A DNA stretch of 64,000 bases from Pseudothioglobus sp905182815 (GTDB taxonomy: Bacteria; Pseudomonadota; Gammaproteobacteria; PS1; Pseudothioglobaceae). Of the stretch, positions 34,818 through 42,707 are shown piece by piece. Numbering within the stretch: the first letter of the stretch is position 1; each line of letters starts with the position of its first letter. The DNA is taken from contig NZ_CP159805.1 in assembly GCF_048087625.1 (NCBI RefSeq), positions 744,001 to 808,000 of the forward strand, read 5' to 3'. The notes under the pieces were generated by a model, which made no database searches, had not been told where the DNA came from, and saw nothing but the letters and a program-made list of their open reading frames with translations. Made by a program: the position numbers and the translations under genes.

Positions 34818-35729
34818 ATGAGAGATATTAAAGCTAAATGGATTGCTGCAGATTGGGGGACAACCCATATGCGCGCTTGGGCTATTGACAAAAAAGGCGA
34901 AGTTCTTGCTTACAGTGAATCGAATGAAGGCATGAAAGATCTCCAGCAGAATGAGTTCGAGCCAGTATTATTGCGTCTTATTGAAAGCTGGCTTGATAGC
35001 GAAAAAGTAACGTCTGTTATGGCCTGTGGAATGGTTGGTGCTCGTCAAGGGTGGGTTGAAACGCCGTATTTAAAGACTCCATGCGTTCCTATCGATAAAG
35101 ATCAACTTACAGTTGCTAGGACCAAGGATTCACGGATACAAGTTAACCTAGTTCCTGGAGTAATGCAGCATAAGCCTGCAGATATTATGAGGGGTGAGGA
35201 AACTCAAATTGCTGGATTTATTAAAGAAAATCCAAGCTTTGATGGTATTGTTTGCCTTCCTGGTACGCATACCAAATGGGTAAATGTAAGGGCAGGTCAG
35301 ATAGAAAATTTTAGAACTTTTATGACGGGTGAGCTTTTTGGCGTAATTTCTAACAACACTTTAATTAAGCACTCAATTGACTCAGAAGGGTGGGATCAAG
35401 TTAGTTTTGATAACGGAGTTATCAAGGGTTTTGACAACCCAGGTCTAATTGCTTCGGATCTTTTTTCATTACGATCTGAATCAATAGTTAATGATTTAGA
35501 TTCTAATTCTGCAAGAGCAACTCTTTCTGGATTGCTATTGGGAGTTGAGCTTAACGGAGCAATAAGCTACTGGAAAGATAAAAATGTCATCCTTATTGGC
35601 TCTGAGCTTCTAACTAATAATTATCAAGAAGGATTAAAAATACTTGGTGGTGAAAGTCATGCTTTCAGCCTTGAGGCTGCTACTTTATCAGGACTGACCT
35701 CTGCTTATATGGAGTTGCACTCTGAATAA
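34818..35729 (+). CDS. dgoK: 2-dehydro-3-deoxygalactonokinase
   Basis: Phosphorylates 2-keto-3-deoxygalactonate at O6 in the De Ley-Doudoroff pathway. The 303-residue protein belongs to the DgoK family of the actin-like ATPase fold, with AADWGTTHMRAWAID, VMACGMVGARQGW, VPGVMQHKPADIMRGEETQ and CLPGTHTKWV. It begins 6 bases after the dehydrogenase gene and is followed by the aldolase gene, the next enzyme in the pathway. Confidence 0.93.
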   Translation: MRDIKAKWIAADWGTTHMRAWAIDKKGEVLAYSESNEGMKDLQQNEFEPVLLRLIESWLDSEKVTSVMACGMVGARQGWVETPYLKTPCVPIDKDQLTVARTKDSRIQVNLVPGVMQHKPADIMRGEETQIAGFIKENPSFDGIVCLPGTHTKWVNVRAGQIENFRTFMTGELFGVISNNTLIKHSIDSEGWDQVSFDNGVIKGFDNPGLIASDLFSLRSESIVNDLDSNSARATLSGLLLGVELNGAISYWKDKNVILIGSELLTNNYQEGLKILGGESHAFSLEAATLSGLTSAYMELHSE

Positions 35730-35739
35730 GAGTAAGAAT

Positions 35740-36342
35740 ATGAATAGAAATATAATTGCTATATTACGAGGTGTTAAACCAAAAGAGGTTCTTGATATAG
35801 CTCATGTTATTGTTAAAGCCGGAATAAGCCAAGTCGAAGTGCCTCTTAATTCACCTAGTGCTTTTGAAAGTATTGAGCTGCTTCGTGATGAATTTGAAGG
35901 ATCAATTCAATTTGGTGCTGGAACAGTAACAGATATAAAGCAGGTTGAAGTCCTTGCTAAAATTGGTGTAAATTTTATTGTTTCGCCTAATTTTAATCCT
36001 GATGTTGTTAAAGCAACTAAAGAGGCAAATATATTGAGCTATCCAGGAGTTATAACTCCAACAGAGTGCTTCTCTGCAATACATTGTGGGGCTGATGGTT
36101 TGAAGTTTTTTCCAGCCTCTCTTATTGGAGAAGACAATTTAATCGCATTAAAGGCTGTTTTGCCATCAGATATGCCTCTTTTCATGGTTGGCGGTGTTGG
36201 TAAAAAAAACTTTTCATCTTGGATCAAAGCTGGTGCTACTGGTTTTGGAATAGGCTCAGGGTTATACAAGGCTGGCGAATCCCCAAACATAGTTTCTAAG
36301 AAGGCTGAGTCGATTGTTTTGGCTTATGATGAAGCGCAATAA
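35740..36342 (+). CDS. dgoA: 2-dehydro-3-deoxy-6-phosphogalactonate aldolase
   Basis: Cleaves KDPGal to pyruvate and glyceraldehyde 3-phosphate. The 200-residue class I aldolase of the KDPG/KDPGal family has IAILRGVKP, the catalytic Glu in GISQVEVPLNS, GAGTVTDI, and the Schiff-base Lys122 in GADGLKFFPAS. The VPLNS form and the partner dgoK point to KDPGal rather than KDPG. The stop overlaps the lactonase start by one base. Confidence 0.93.
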   Translation: MNRNIIAILRGVKPKEVLDIAHVIVKAGISQVEVPLNSPSAFESIELLRDEFEGSIQFGAGTVTDIKQVEVLAKIGVNFIVSPNFNPDVVKATKEANILSYPGVITPTECFSAIHCGADGLKFFPASLIGEDNLIALKAVLPSDMPLFMVGGVGKKNFSSWIKAGATGFGIGSGLYKAGESPNIVSKKAESIVLAYDEAQ

Positions 36343-37205
36343 TGATAAGTGACTATCTTCCCTTAGATTCGTCTGATTTGGGTGAAGGCCCATTATGGCA
36401 TCCAAAACTAAAGTCTCTATTCTGGTTTGATATAAATTCCTTTAAGATGCATAACTGGAATAATTCTGAACTTAAAACTTGGGTATTTTCTGAGCCAGTT
36501 TCGGCTGCAGGATGGATTGATGAGGAGCATTTAATGGTTGCGACTGCATCCTCATTAAGTAAACTTACCTTAGCAACTGATGAAAGAGAAGTGATCGTTG
36601 ATTTAGAGGCTGATATGGTTCACACCCGATCAAATGATGGGCGAGCTGATCCATGGGGCGGTTTTTGGATTAGTACAATGGGACTTAATGCGCAAGCAGA
36701 TGCTGGTTCTATTTATCGCTTCTATAAAGGTGAGCTAAGACAGTTACACCAGAATATTACAATCCCTAATAGCATTTGCTTTTCCCCAGATAAAAAGTTT
36801 GGATATTTTGCAGATACACGTAAACAGAAAATTTGGAAGCAGAAATTAGATGAATCTAATGGCTGGCCTGCTCATGAACCAGTTATTTTTGTTGATCTGG
36901 AGCCTCAAGGTCTTCGTCCTGATGGCTCAGTATGTGATAGTGAGGGGTTTCTATGGAATGCGCAGTATGGCGCCTCTAGGCTGGCAAGATATAGTTCTAA
37001 TGGTCAATTAGATCAAGTAGTTAACTTTCCAGTTTCTCAGGTTACTTGTCCTGCTTTTGGCGGCGACTCATTAAATACTATTTATACTACTTCGGCCTAT
37101 CAGAATTTAAATAATGAAAATTTAAAAGTTGAGCCTTTAGCTGGTAAAGTATTTTATTTTCAATCAGAGATAACTGGTTTAGCTGAATATCAAGTTAAAT
37201 TATGA
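36342..37205 (+). CDS. SMP-30/gluconolactonase-family sugar lactonase
   Basis: Hydrolyses the aldonolactone formed by the SDR dehydrogenase to the free sugar acid. The 287-residue beta-propeller has the SMP-30 metal and active-site motifs LGEGPLWHP (Glu), RSNDGRADPWGGFWISTMG (Asn-Asp), IPNSICFSPD (Asn) and PDGSVCDSEGFLWNAQYGA (Asp). Galactonolactone is the substrate inferred from its operon. It is followed by the beta-galactosidase gene after 7 bases. Confidence 0.9.
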   Translation: MISDYLPLDSSDLGEGPLWHPKLKSLFWFDINSFKMHNWNNSELKTWVFSEPVSAAGWIDEEHLMVATASSLSKLTLATDEREVIVDLEADMVHTRSNDGRADPWGGFWISTMGLNAQADAGSIYRFYKGELRQLHQNITIPNSICFSPDKKFGYFADTRKQKIWKQKLDESNGWPAHEPVIFVDLEPQGLRPDGSVCDSEGFLWNAQYGASRLARYSSNGQLDQVVNFPVSQVTCPAFGGDSLNTIYTTSAYQNLNNENLKVEPLAGKVFYFQSEITGLAEYQVKL

Positions 37206-37212
37206 GAATACT

Positions 37213-39114
37213 ATGATTCCAAAACTAGGTAGTTGTTATTATCCAGAACATTGGTCAGAGACTCAATGGGAAAAAGATGCTAAGGATATGATAGAGTCAG
37301 GCTTAACTTGGGTTCGAATAGGTGAATTTGCCTGGAGCCGATTAGAGCCTGAAGAGGGTGCTCAAAATTTTAAATGGCTTGACCAAGCTATTGAAGTATT
37401 AGGAAATGCTGGATTGAATGTGGTTATGAGCACTCCAACTGCAGCTCCTCCAAGGTGGGTTGTAGATAAATGGCCGGATATGCTACTAGTTGATTCTGAT
37501 GGACGTTCTCGTAAATTTGGCTCAAGGAGACATTACTGTTTTTCTCATCAAGGCTATCTCCAGCAGTCTTCAAGGATTACAAGGCTTGTTGCAAAGCGAT
37601 ATGGAAAAAACCCTTATATTAAAGCATGGCAATTAGATAATGAATATGGATGTCACAACACTACGTTGTCTTTTAGTACTTCATCAGAAAGCTCGTTTAA
37701 ACTTTGGTTATCTAATAAATATAAGACGATTGAAAATCTTAATGAGTCTTGGAGTAATGTTTTCTGGTCGATGGAATATAATAGTTTTGAGCAAATTGAT
37801 TTACCAAATTTAACCGTTACTGATGCGAATCCAATTCATGAATTAGACTTCAGAAGGTTTAGCTCTGAGCAAGTAGTTAAGTTTAACCGCGCCCAAGTTT
37901 TAATAATGCGCGAACATACAAAAATGCCACTTATTCATAACTATATGGGAAAAATTACAGATTTTGATCATTATGAAGTAGGTAATGATTTAGATATTGC
38001 TAGTTGGGATAGCTATCCTTTGGGCTTTTTAGAAGATCGATCGACTCAAAATGAAGACTTTAAACTTAAATTTATGCGCTTTGGAGATCCTGATTTTCAG
38101 GCATTTCATCATGACCTATACAGGACTGTTGGGCGCGGCCGTTGGTGGGTAATGGAGCAGCAACCAGGACCAGTGAATTGGGCTCCTTACAACCCTGAAC
38201 CTGCTCGTGGAGCGGTTAGGCTTTGGTCTTGGGAGGCCATTGCTCATGGCGCAGAAGTGGTAAGTTATTTTCGCTGGAGACAAGCTCCTTTTGCTCAGGA
38301 ACAAATGCACGCTGGCCTGCAAAGACCTGATGGTGAAAGCGCACCCGGTTTAACTCAAGCTTCTCAAGTTAATTCTGAGTTAAAAGAATTTGATGGCATT
38401 CAGCAAGTTCAATCAAAGGTCGCTATAATTTTTGATTATGAAAGCTGTTGGGCATGGGAAATTCAGCCTCAAGGTAAAGACTTTAGTTATTTTGAATTAG
38501 TTTATGAATACTATAAGGCTCTTAGAAGCCTTGGTTTATCAGTTGATATACTCCCTCCAAATCAAAAAGATTTAACTGGATATAAAATTGTACTTGCTCC
38601 TGGATTAATGCATTTTGATACAGGTCTTAAGGTGGCAATTGAATCCTTTGAAGGCGTTTTAATTTCAGGTCCAAGATCTGGCTCAAAAACATTAGATATG
38701 GCTATTCCAAAAGACTTACCACCAGAAGTTCCTGGCGTTGTTGGCACCGTTGCTAGTGTTGAGTCTTTGAGGCCAAATGCCAGTATTTTAATTAAAGCTG
38801 GAGGTAGTTTTAATCGCTGGATGGAAACTTTAGTAGATTGTGATAATGTTATTGAGGAATGTGAGGATGGCCGTCCAGCACTCATTGGACAAACAAATAG
38901 ACTATATTTAACGGGTTGGGGTAATCAGGAGGCGTTAACAAGAATATTTAGGGATGCTTGTTTATCTCAAAATATTTCTACAATGGATCTGCCTGATTGC
39001 GTAAGAGTACGTGAAACACATAAACATCGATTTTGGTTCAACTACAGTGAGAAAGAAACGAATGTCAGTTCAGTTAGTCTTCCTCCTTCTGGGGTTTTCT
39101 GGGAACCTCTTTAA
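37213..39114 (+). CDS. beta-galactosidase, glycoside hydrolase family 42
   Basis: Hydrolyses beta-galactosides in the cytoplasm; there is no signal peptide. In 633 residues the GH42 marks are LGSCYYPEHWSETQWEKDA, RIGEFAWSRLEPEEG, the acid/base Glu144 in WQLDNEYGCHNT and the nucleophile Glu315 in WVMEQQPGPVNW. A trimerisation-type domain follows (residues about 390-600) and a small C-terminal domain ends the protein. It is the last gene of the plus-strand galactoside operon and stops 7 bases from the convergent ATPase gene. Together with GH36 it lets one importer serve both alpha- and beta-linked galactose. Confidence 0.94.
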   Translation: MIPKLGSCYYPEHWSETQWEKDAKDMIESGLTWVRIGEFAWSRLEPEEGAQNFKWLDQAIEVLGNAGLNVVMSTPTAAPPRWVVDKWPDMLLVDSDGRSRKFGSRRHYCFSHQGYLQQSSRITRLVAKRYGKNPYIKAWQLDNEYGCHNTTLSFSTSSESSFKLWLSNKYKTIENLNESWSNVFWSMEYNSFEQIDLPNLTVTDANPIHELDFRRFSSEQVVKFNRAQVLIMREHTKMPLIHNYMGKITDFDHYEVGNDLDIASWDSYPLGFLEDRSTQNEDFKLKFMRFGDPDFQAFHHDLYRTVGRGRWWVMEQQPGPVNWAPYNPEPARGAVRLWSWEAIAHGAEVVSYFRWRQAPFAQEQMHAGLQRPDGESAPGLTQASQVNSELKEFDGIQQVQSKVAIIFDYESCWAWEIQPQGKDFSYFELVYEYYKALRSLGLSVDILPPNQKDLTGYKIVLAPGLMHFDTGLKVAIESFEGVLISGPRSGSKTLDMAIPKDLPPEVPGVVGTVASVESLRPNASILIKAGGSFNRWMETLVDCDNVIEECEDGRPALIGQTNRLYLTGWGNQEALTRIFRDACLSQNISTMDLPDCVRVRETHKHRFWFNYSEKETNVSSVSLPPSGVFWEPL

Positions 39115-39121
39115 CAAAAGG

Positions 39122-40180
39122 TTATTTGACTCGAAGTTCGGTTTTAGGGTCAAAAAATAGGGCTGAAGTTGTGTTTGCTTCTATTCCAACTTTTGATCCT
39201 GTTAAGGGCAATTTTTCCTCTCTTGACTCTACAACAACTCTTTCACCACTCAAGGTTTTTAAGTAAACATACGAAATGTCTCCAAGAGCTTCAGTGAATT
39301 CTACTTCAAGATCTCCTGACTTAGTGAGCTTTAATTGCTGAGGCCTTAATCCTACAATTAACTCTGACTTAGATGAGGCAACTGCTTTACTTACTTTGAT
39401 TTTTGAGGACTTAAGATTAGGTATTGTTAGCTTTGAATCAACAATATTTCCTTTTAAAAAATTGATTGTTGGTGAGCCAATAAAGCCTGCAACAAAAATA
39501 TTTTGTGGATCTTCATATAACTCTAATGGTTTACCTACTTGCTGAATTAAACCCTCTTTTAGAACGACTATTTTATCGGCGAGCGTCATTGCTTCTACTT
39601 GGTCATGGGTGACATAAATGATAGTTGTCCCTAGTTCACGATGAAGACGAGAGATTTCAACGCGCATTTCAACCCTAAGTTCTGCATCAAGATTTGATAA
39701 AGGCTCATCAAATAAAAATACTTCTGGACCCCTTACAATTGACCTTCCAATGGCAACTCTTTGTCTTTGTCCACCTGACAAGGTTTTAGGCTTTCTATCC
39801 ATGTAATCTTCAAGGTGCAAAATACTCGCAGCATCATTAACTTTCTTGTTAATTTCATCAGTAGGAACTTTTGTCATTTTAAGACCAAAGCCCATATTTT
39901 CTCTAACCGTCATATGTGGATATAAAGCGTAAGATTGAAAAACCATTGCAATACCCCTGTCCGCTGGATGCATGGTAGTGACATCTTTATCACCAATATG
40001 AATCTCACCAGTGGTTACTTCTTCAAGGCCAGAGATCATTCTGAGTAATGTTGATTTTCCACAACCTGATGGCCCAACAAAAACACAAAATTCACCGTCC
40101 TCGATTTCTAAATCAATTCCATGGATAACTTGCAATTTGTCGTATTTCTTTGTCGCTTTAGATATCTTTAATGATGCCAT
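39122..40180 (-). CDS. MalK/MsmX-type sugar ABC transporter ATP-binding protein
   Basis: CUT1-family ATPase, 352 residues: Walker A GPSGCGKST, Q-loop VFQSYALYPHMTV, signature LSGGQRQRVAIGR, Walker B FLFDEPLSNLD, then a C-terminal TOBE/OB regulatory domain (from about residue 240). The galactoside permeases at 28.5-30.2 kb have no ATPase gene of their own, so this is their probable partner. It may also energise the transporter at 61-64 kb, whose ATPase is not seen. It is co-directional with the iclR gene 18 bases upstream and convergent with the galactoside operon. Confidence 0.93.
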   Translation of the reverse strand: MASLKISKATKKYDKLQVIHGIDLEIEDGEFCVFVGPSGCGKSTLLRMISGLEEVTTGEIHIGDKDVTTMHPADRGIAMVFQSYALYPHMTVRENMGFGLKMTKVPTDEINKKVNDAASILHLEDYMDRKPKTLSGGQRQRVAIGRSIVRGPEVFLFDEPLSNLDAELRVEMRVEISRLHRELGTTIIYVTHDQVEAMTLADKIVVLKEGLIQQVGKPLELYEDPQNIFVAGFIGSPTINFLKGNIVDSKLTIPNLKSSKIKVSKAVASSKSELIVGLRPQQLKLTKSGDLEVEFTEALGDISYVYLKTLSGERVVVESREEKLPLTGSKVGIEANTTSALFFDPKTELRVK

Positions 40181-40198
40181 ATCAAAGGTGTCCTTATA

Positions 40199-40987
40199 TT
40201 AGTTGTTTTGTTCAGGAAAATTCCATGCACCAGCTTCTTTCCCAATTAGTTCTGAGGTCTTAAGTAGTTGAGGCTTGAATTCTTGAAGGCTCTCTAAGCT
40301 GTGAATGTCAATTGAGCTGGTGATTGATAAGCCGCCAATCACTCTCCCTTTTGAAGACAAAATAGGAGACGAAATACAAATAATTTTTACTTCATGCTCC
40401 TGTTTATCAAAGGCTATTCCTTGCTTTTTTATTATAGTTAGTTCTTTGCGAAGCTGTTTTTCAGAGGTGATTGTAAAGTCAGTATATTTAAAGAATGCTT
40501 GTTTAGAAATAACTCTACTTAGCGCATCTTCATCTAAAAATGCCATCATTGCCTTTCCTACTCCAGTGCAGTATGCAGGACCAACTTTGCCAGCTTGAGA
40601 GTACATTTCAATTGGTGAGCTAGGGTTTCTTTTGTCAACATACAATACTTGGCCATTATCAAGCTGTGCCAAGTGAACGGTTTCACCAACTTTCTCAGAC
40701 AATTCATCAATAAATGGAAGGGCTATCGGGGCGAGAGAGCTCTGAAGCCAGGCTGCGTGTGCCATACGAACCAACTTTAGTCCTAGCTTGTAGGTTTGCT
40801 CCTCATCATTGTAGCTCAGCATATCTTGATTCAGGAGGGTTTGGAGAAGTCTATATAGGGTTGCCTTAGGATATTTGCTGGTTTTTAAAAGGCTTGAAAA
40901 TCGAACTGGTGAGCCAATTTCTGCAACTTCATTTAAAACATCAAGTGCTTTGCCAACAGTTCCATCGCCCCGTTTCTCTTTTGCCAT
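40199..40987 (-). CDS. IclR-family transcriptional regulator
   Basis: DNA-binding regulator of 262 residues with an N-terminal winged helix (GTVGKALDVLNEVAEIG to TLYRLLQTLLNQDML) and the IclR effector domain with VDKRNPSSPIEMYSQAGKVG, AYCTGVGKAMMAFL and GIAFDKQEHEVKIICISSPI. By position it probably senses a galactose-pathway intermediate and controls the galactoside genes. The motif shared by 27065-27078 and 41120-41133 is a candidate binding site. It is transcribed divergently from glpK. Confidence 0.92.
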   Translation of the reverse strand: MAKEKRGDGTVGKALDVLNEVAEIGSPVRFSSLLKTSKYPKATLYRLLQTLLNQDMLSYNDEEQTYKLGLKLVRMAHAAWLQSSLAPIALPFIDELSEKVGETVHLAQLDNGQVLYVDKRNPSSPIEMYSQAGKVGPAYCTGVGKAMMAFLDEDALSRVISKQAFFKYTDFTITSEKQLRKELTIIKKQGIAFDKQEHEVKIICISSPILSSKGRVIGGLSITSSIDIHSLESLQEFKPQLLKTSELIGKEAGAWNFPEQNN

Positions 40988-41055
40988 AACTTTTCTAGAT
41001 AATAAATAAATAAATACATTAAATCAACTGTTGTATATGATTAACAGCTCATTTA

Positions 41056-41085
41056 TTGATATAATTTTAGCAGATAATGTATACT
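41056..41085 (+). promoter_or_regulatory. promoter of glpK
   Basis: TTGATA (41056-41061) and TATACT (41080-41085) with an 18-base spacer form a plausible sigma-70 promoter. The leader to the ATG is about 57 bases and contains the inverted repeat at 41118-41132. Confidence 0.55.
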
Positions 41086-41117
41086 ATTTTGAATAAGTTT
41101 ACAATAGTAGAACTAAG

Positions 41118-41133
41118 TTCCATTATTTGGAAA
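41118..41133 (+). promoter_or_regulatory. inverted repeat in glpK leader, candidate IclR operator
   Basis: TTCCATTATTTGGAA (41118-41132) is an inverted repeat with 5-bp arms lying downstream of the glpK promoter and just before its ribosome binding site. It shares 12 of 14 bases with an element upstream of the galactoside operon. A repressor bound here would block glpK transcription. Confidence 0.45.
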
Positions 41134-41148
41134 TAGGAGTTTTTAATT

Positions 41149-42645
41149 ATGTCCAAGTTAGATAAATATATTCTATCAATTGATCAAGGAACTACTTCAT
41201 CAAGGGCTATATTATTTGATTCAAATTATCAAATTGTATCAATTGGCCAAAAAGAGTTTACTCAGTTTTTTCCACATTCAGGCTGGGTAGAGCATGATCC
41301 AGAAGAAATTTGGTCTTCAGTGCTTGATAGCTGCAATATTGCAATTAATAAGGCAAAAATTAATTCTAACCAAATTGCTTCAATAGGTATTACAAATCAA
41401 CGTGAAACTACTGTTGTTTGGGATAAGGAAAGTGGGGTGCCTGTATATAAAGCAATTGTTTGGCAAGACAGAAGGACCTCTGATGAGTGTCAAAAACTTC
41501 GAGATCTTGGACATGAGGAAAGTGTCACTAAAAAAACTGGACTTGTACTTGACCCATACTTTTGTGCAACCAAAATCTCTTGGATTCTTGACAATGTAGA
41601 TGATGCAAGAAATAAGGCTAATTCTGGCAAGTTACTTTTTGGAACAATAGACAGTTTTTTACTATGGCGGCTAAGTAATAAAAAAGTCCATTCAACGGAT
41701 GCTACAAATGCATCTAGAACTCTTTTGTACAATATCCACGAAAGCCGGTGGGATGATAATTTATTAAGACTTTTTAATATCCCTAAATCAATGCTGCCAA
41801 AGGTGCTTGATAGCGCTTCTAATTTTGGTGATACCGATAAGTCTTTTTTTGGCTCTTCAATTCCTATCTGCAGCCTTATTGGCGATCAACCCTCAGCCTT
41901 AGTTGGTCAGGCCTGCTTTAAACCAGGTATGGTTAAGTCTACTTATGGTACTGGTTGTTTTGTTCTAATAAATACTGGAGAGGTTCCAGTTGAGTCAAAT
42001 AATAAATTATTAACAACAATTGCATATCAAATTAACAATAAGCCATGCTACGCTCTTGAAGGATCAATTTTTGTTGCCGGCGCAGCCATCCAGTGGCTCC
42101 GTGATAAGCTTGAGTTTATAGATGCAGCTGATCAATCAGATATTCTAGCTATGAATGCTGATCCAGGAGAAGATGTTTATTTAGTGCCTGCATTTGTCGG
42201 TCTTGGTGCGCCTTATTGGGACTCTGATTGCCGAGGTGCTTTATTCGGCCTTACAAGAAATACAGGGCCTGCAGAAATAACAAAAGCCGCGCTAGAGTCT
42301 GTGTGCTATCAAACTTGTGACCTTTTGAATGCAATTTCTAATGACTTAGGACATGATATGTTAAGTACTATTAGAGTGGATGGTGGTATGTCGGCTTCAA
42401 ATTGGACTATGCAGATGCTTACAGATTTAATAAATTTACCGGTTGAGCGTCCAAAAAATTTAGAAACTACTGCATTGGGAGCGGCTTATTTTGCTGGAAT
42501 GCAGATAGGTTTTTATCCTTCTATTGAAGAGTTTGCAGAATCATGGGAGACTGAAAAACAATTTAGTTCAAAAATGTCTGATGCTAAAAGAGAAAGAAAG
42601 CTATTAGGCTGGAAGGATGCAGTGAGTCGAACTCTTTCTAAATAA
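41149..42645 (+). CDS. glpK: glycerol kinase
   Basis: ATP-dependent phosphorylation of glycerol to sn-glycerol 3-phosphate. The 498-residue protein has the FGGY-family start SIDQGTTSSRAILFD, GITNQRETTVVWD, VWQDRRTSDEC, the GTIDSFLLWRL segment, MVKSTYGTGCF and LRVDGGMSASNWTMQMLTD-type C-terminal motif (seen as RVDGGMSASNW). AGGAG lies before the ATG. No glycerol facilitator gene is adjacent. The product is oxidised by GlpD at 44342. Confidence 0.96.
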   Translation: MSKLDKYILSIDQGTTSSRAILFDSNYQIVSIGQKEFTQFFPHSGWVEHDPEEIWSSVLDSCNIAINKAKINSNQIASIGITNQRETTVVWDKESGVPVYKAIVWQDRRTSDECQKLRDLGHEESVTKKTGLVLDPYFCATKISWILDNVDDARNKANSGKLLFGTIDSFLLWRLSNKKVHSTDATNASRTLLYNIHESRWDDNLLRLFNIPKSMLPKVLDSASNFGDTDKSFFGSSIPICSLIGDQPSALVGQACFKPGMVKSTYGTGCFVLINTGEVPVESNNKLLTTIAYQINNKPCYALEGSIFVAGAAIQWLRDKLEFIDAADQSDILAMNADPGEDVYLVPAFVGLGAPYWDSDCRGALFGLTRNTGPAEITKAALESVCYQTCDLLNAISNDLGHDMLSTIRVDGGMSASNWTMQMLTDLINLPVERPKNLETTALGAAYFAGMQIGFYPSIEEFAESWETEKQFSSKMSDAKRERKLLGWKDAVSRTLSK

Positions 42646-42707
42646 GTAGCCTAGTTTAATTTCTTAATTATTAGACATTTTTAGCTGCTCTATTTTAAAG
42701 CTACTGC

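Noticed and set aside
42646..42707. Possible terminator between convergent glpK and the Na/Pi transporter gene
   Set aside because: The only complementary pieces (GTAGC and GCTAC) are about 50 bases apart with no T-run, too weak to call.
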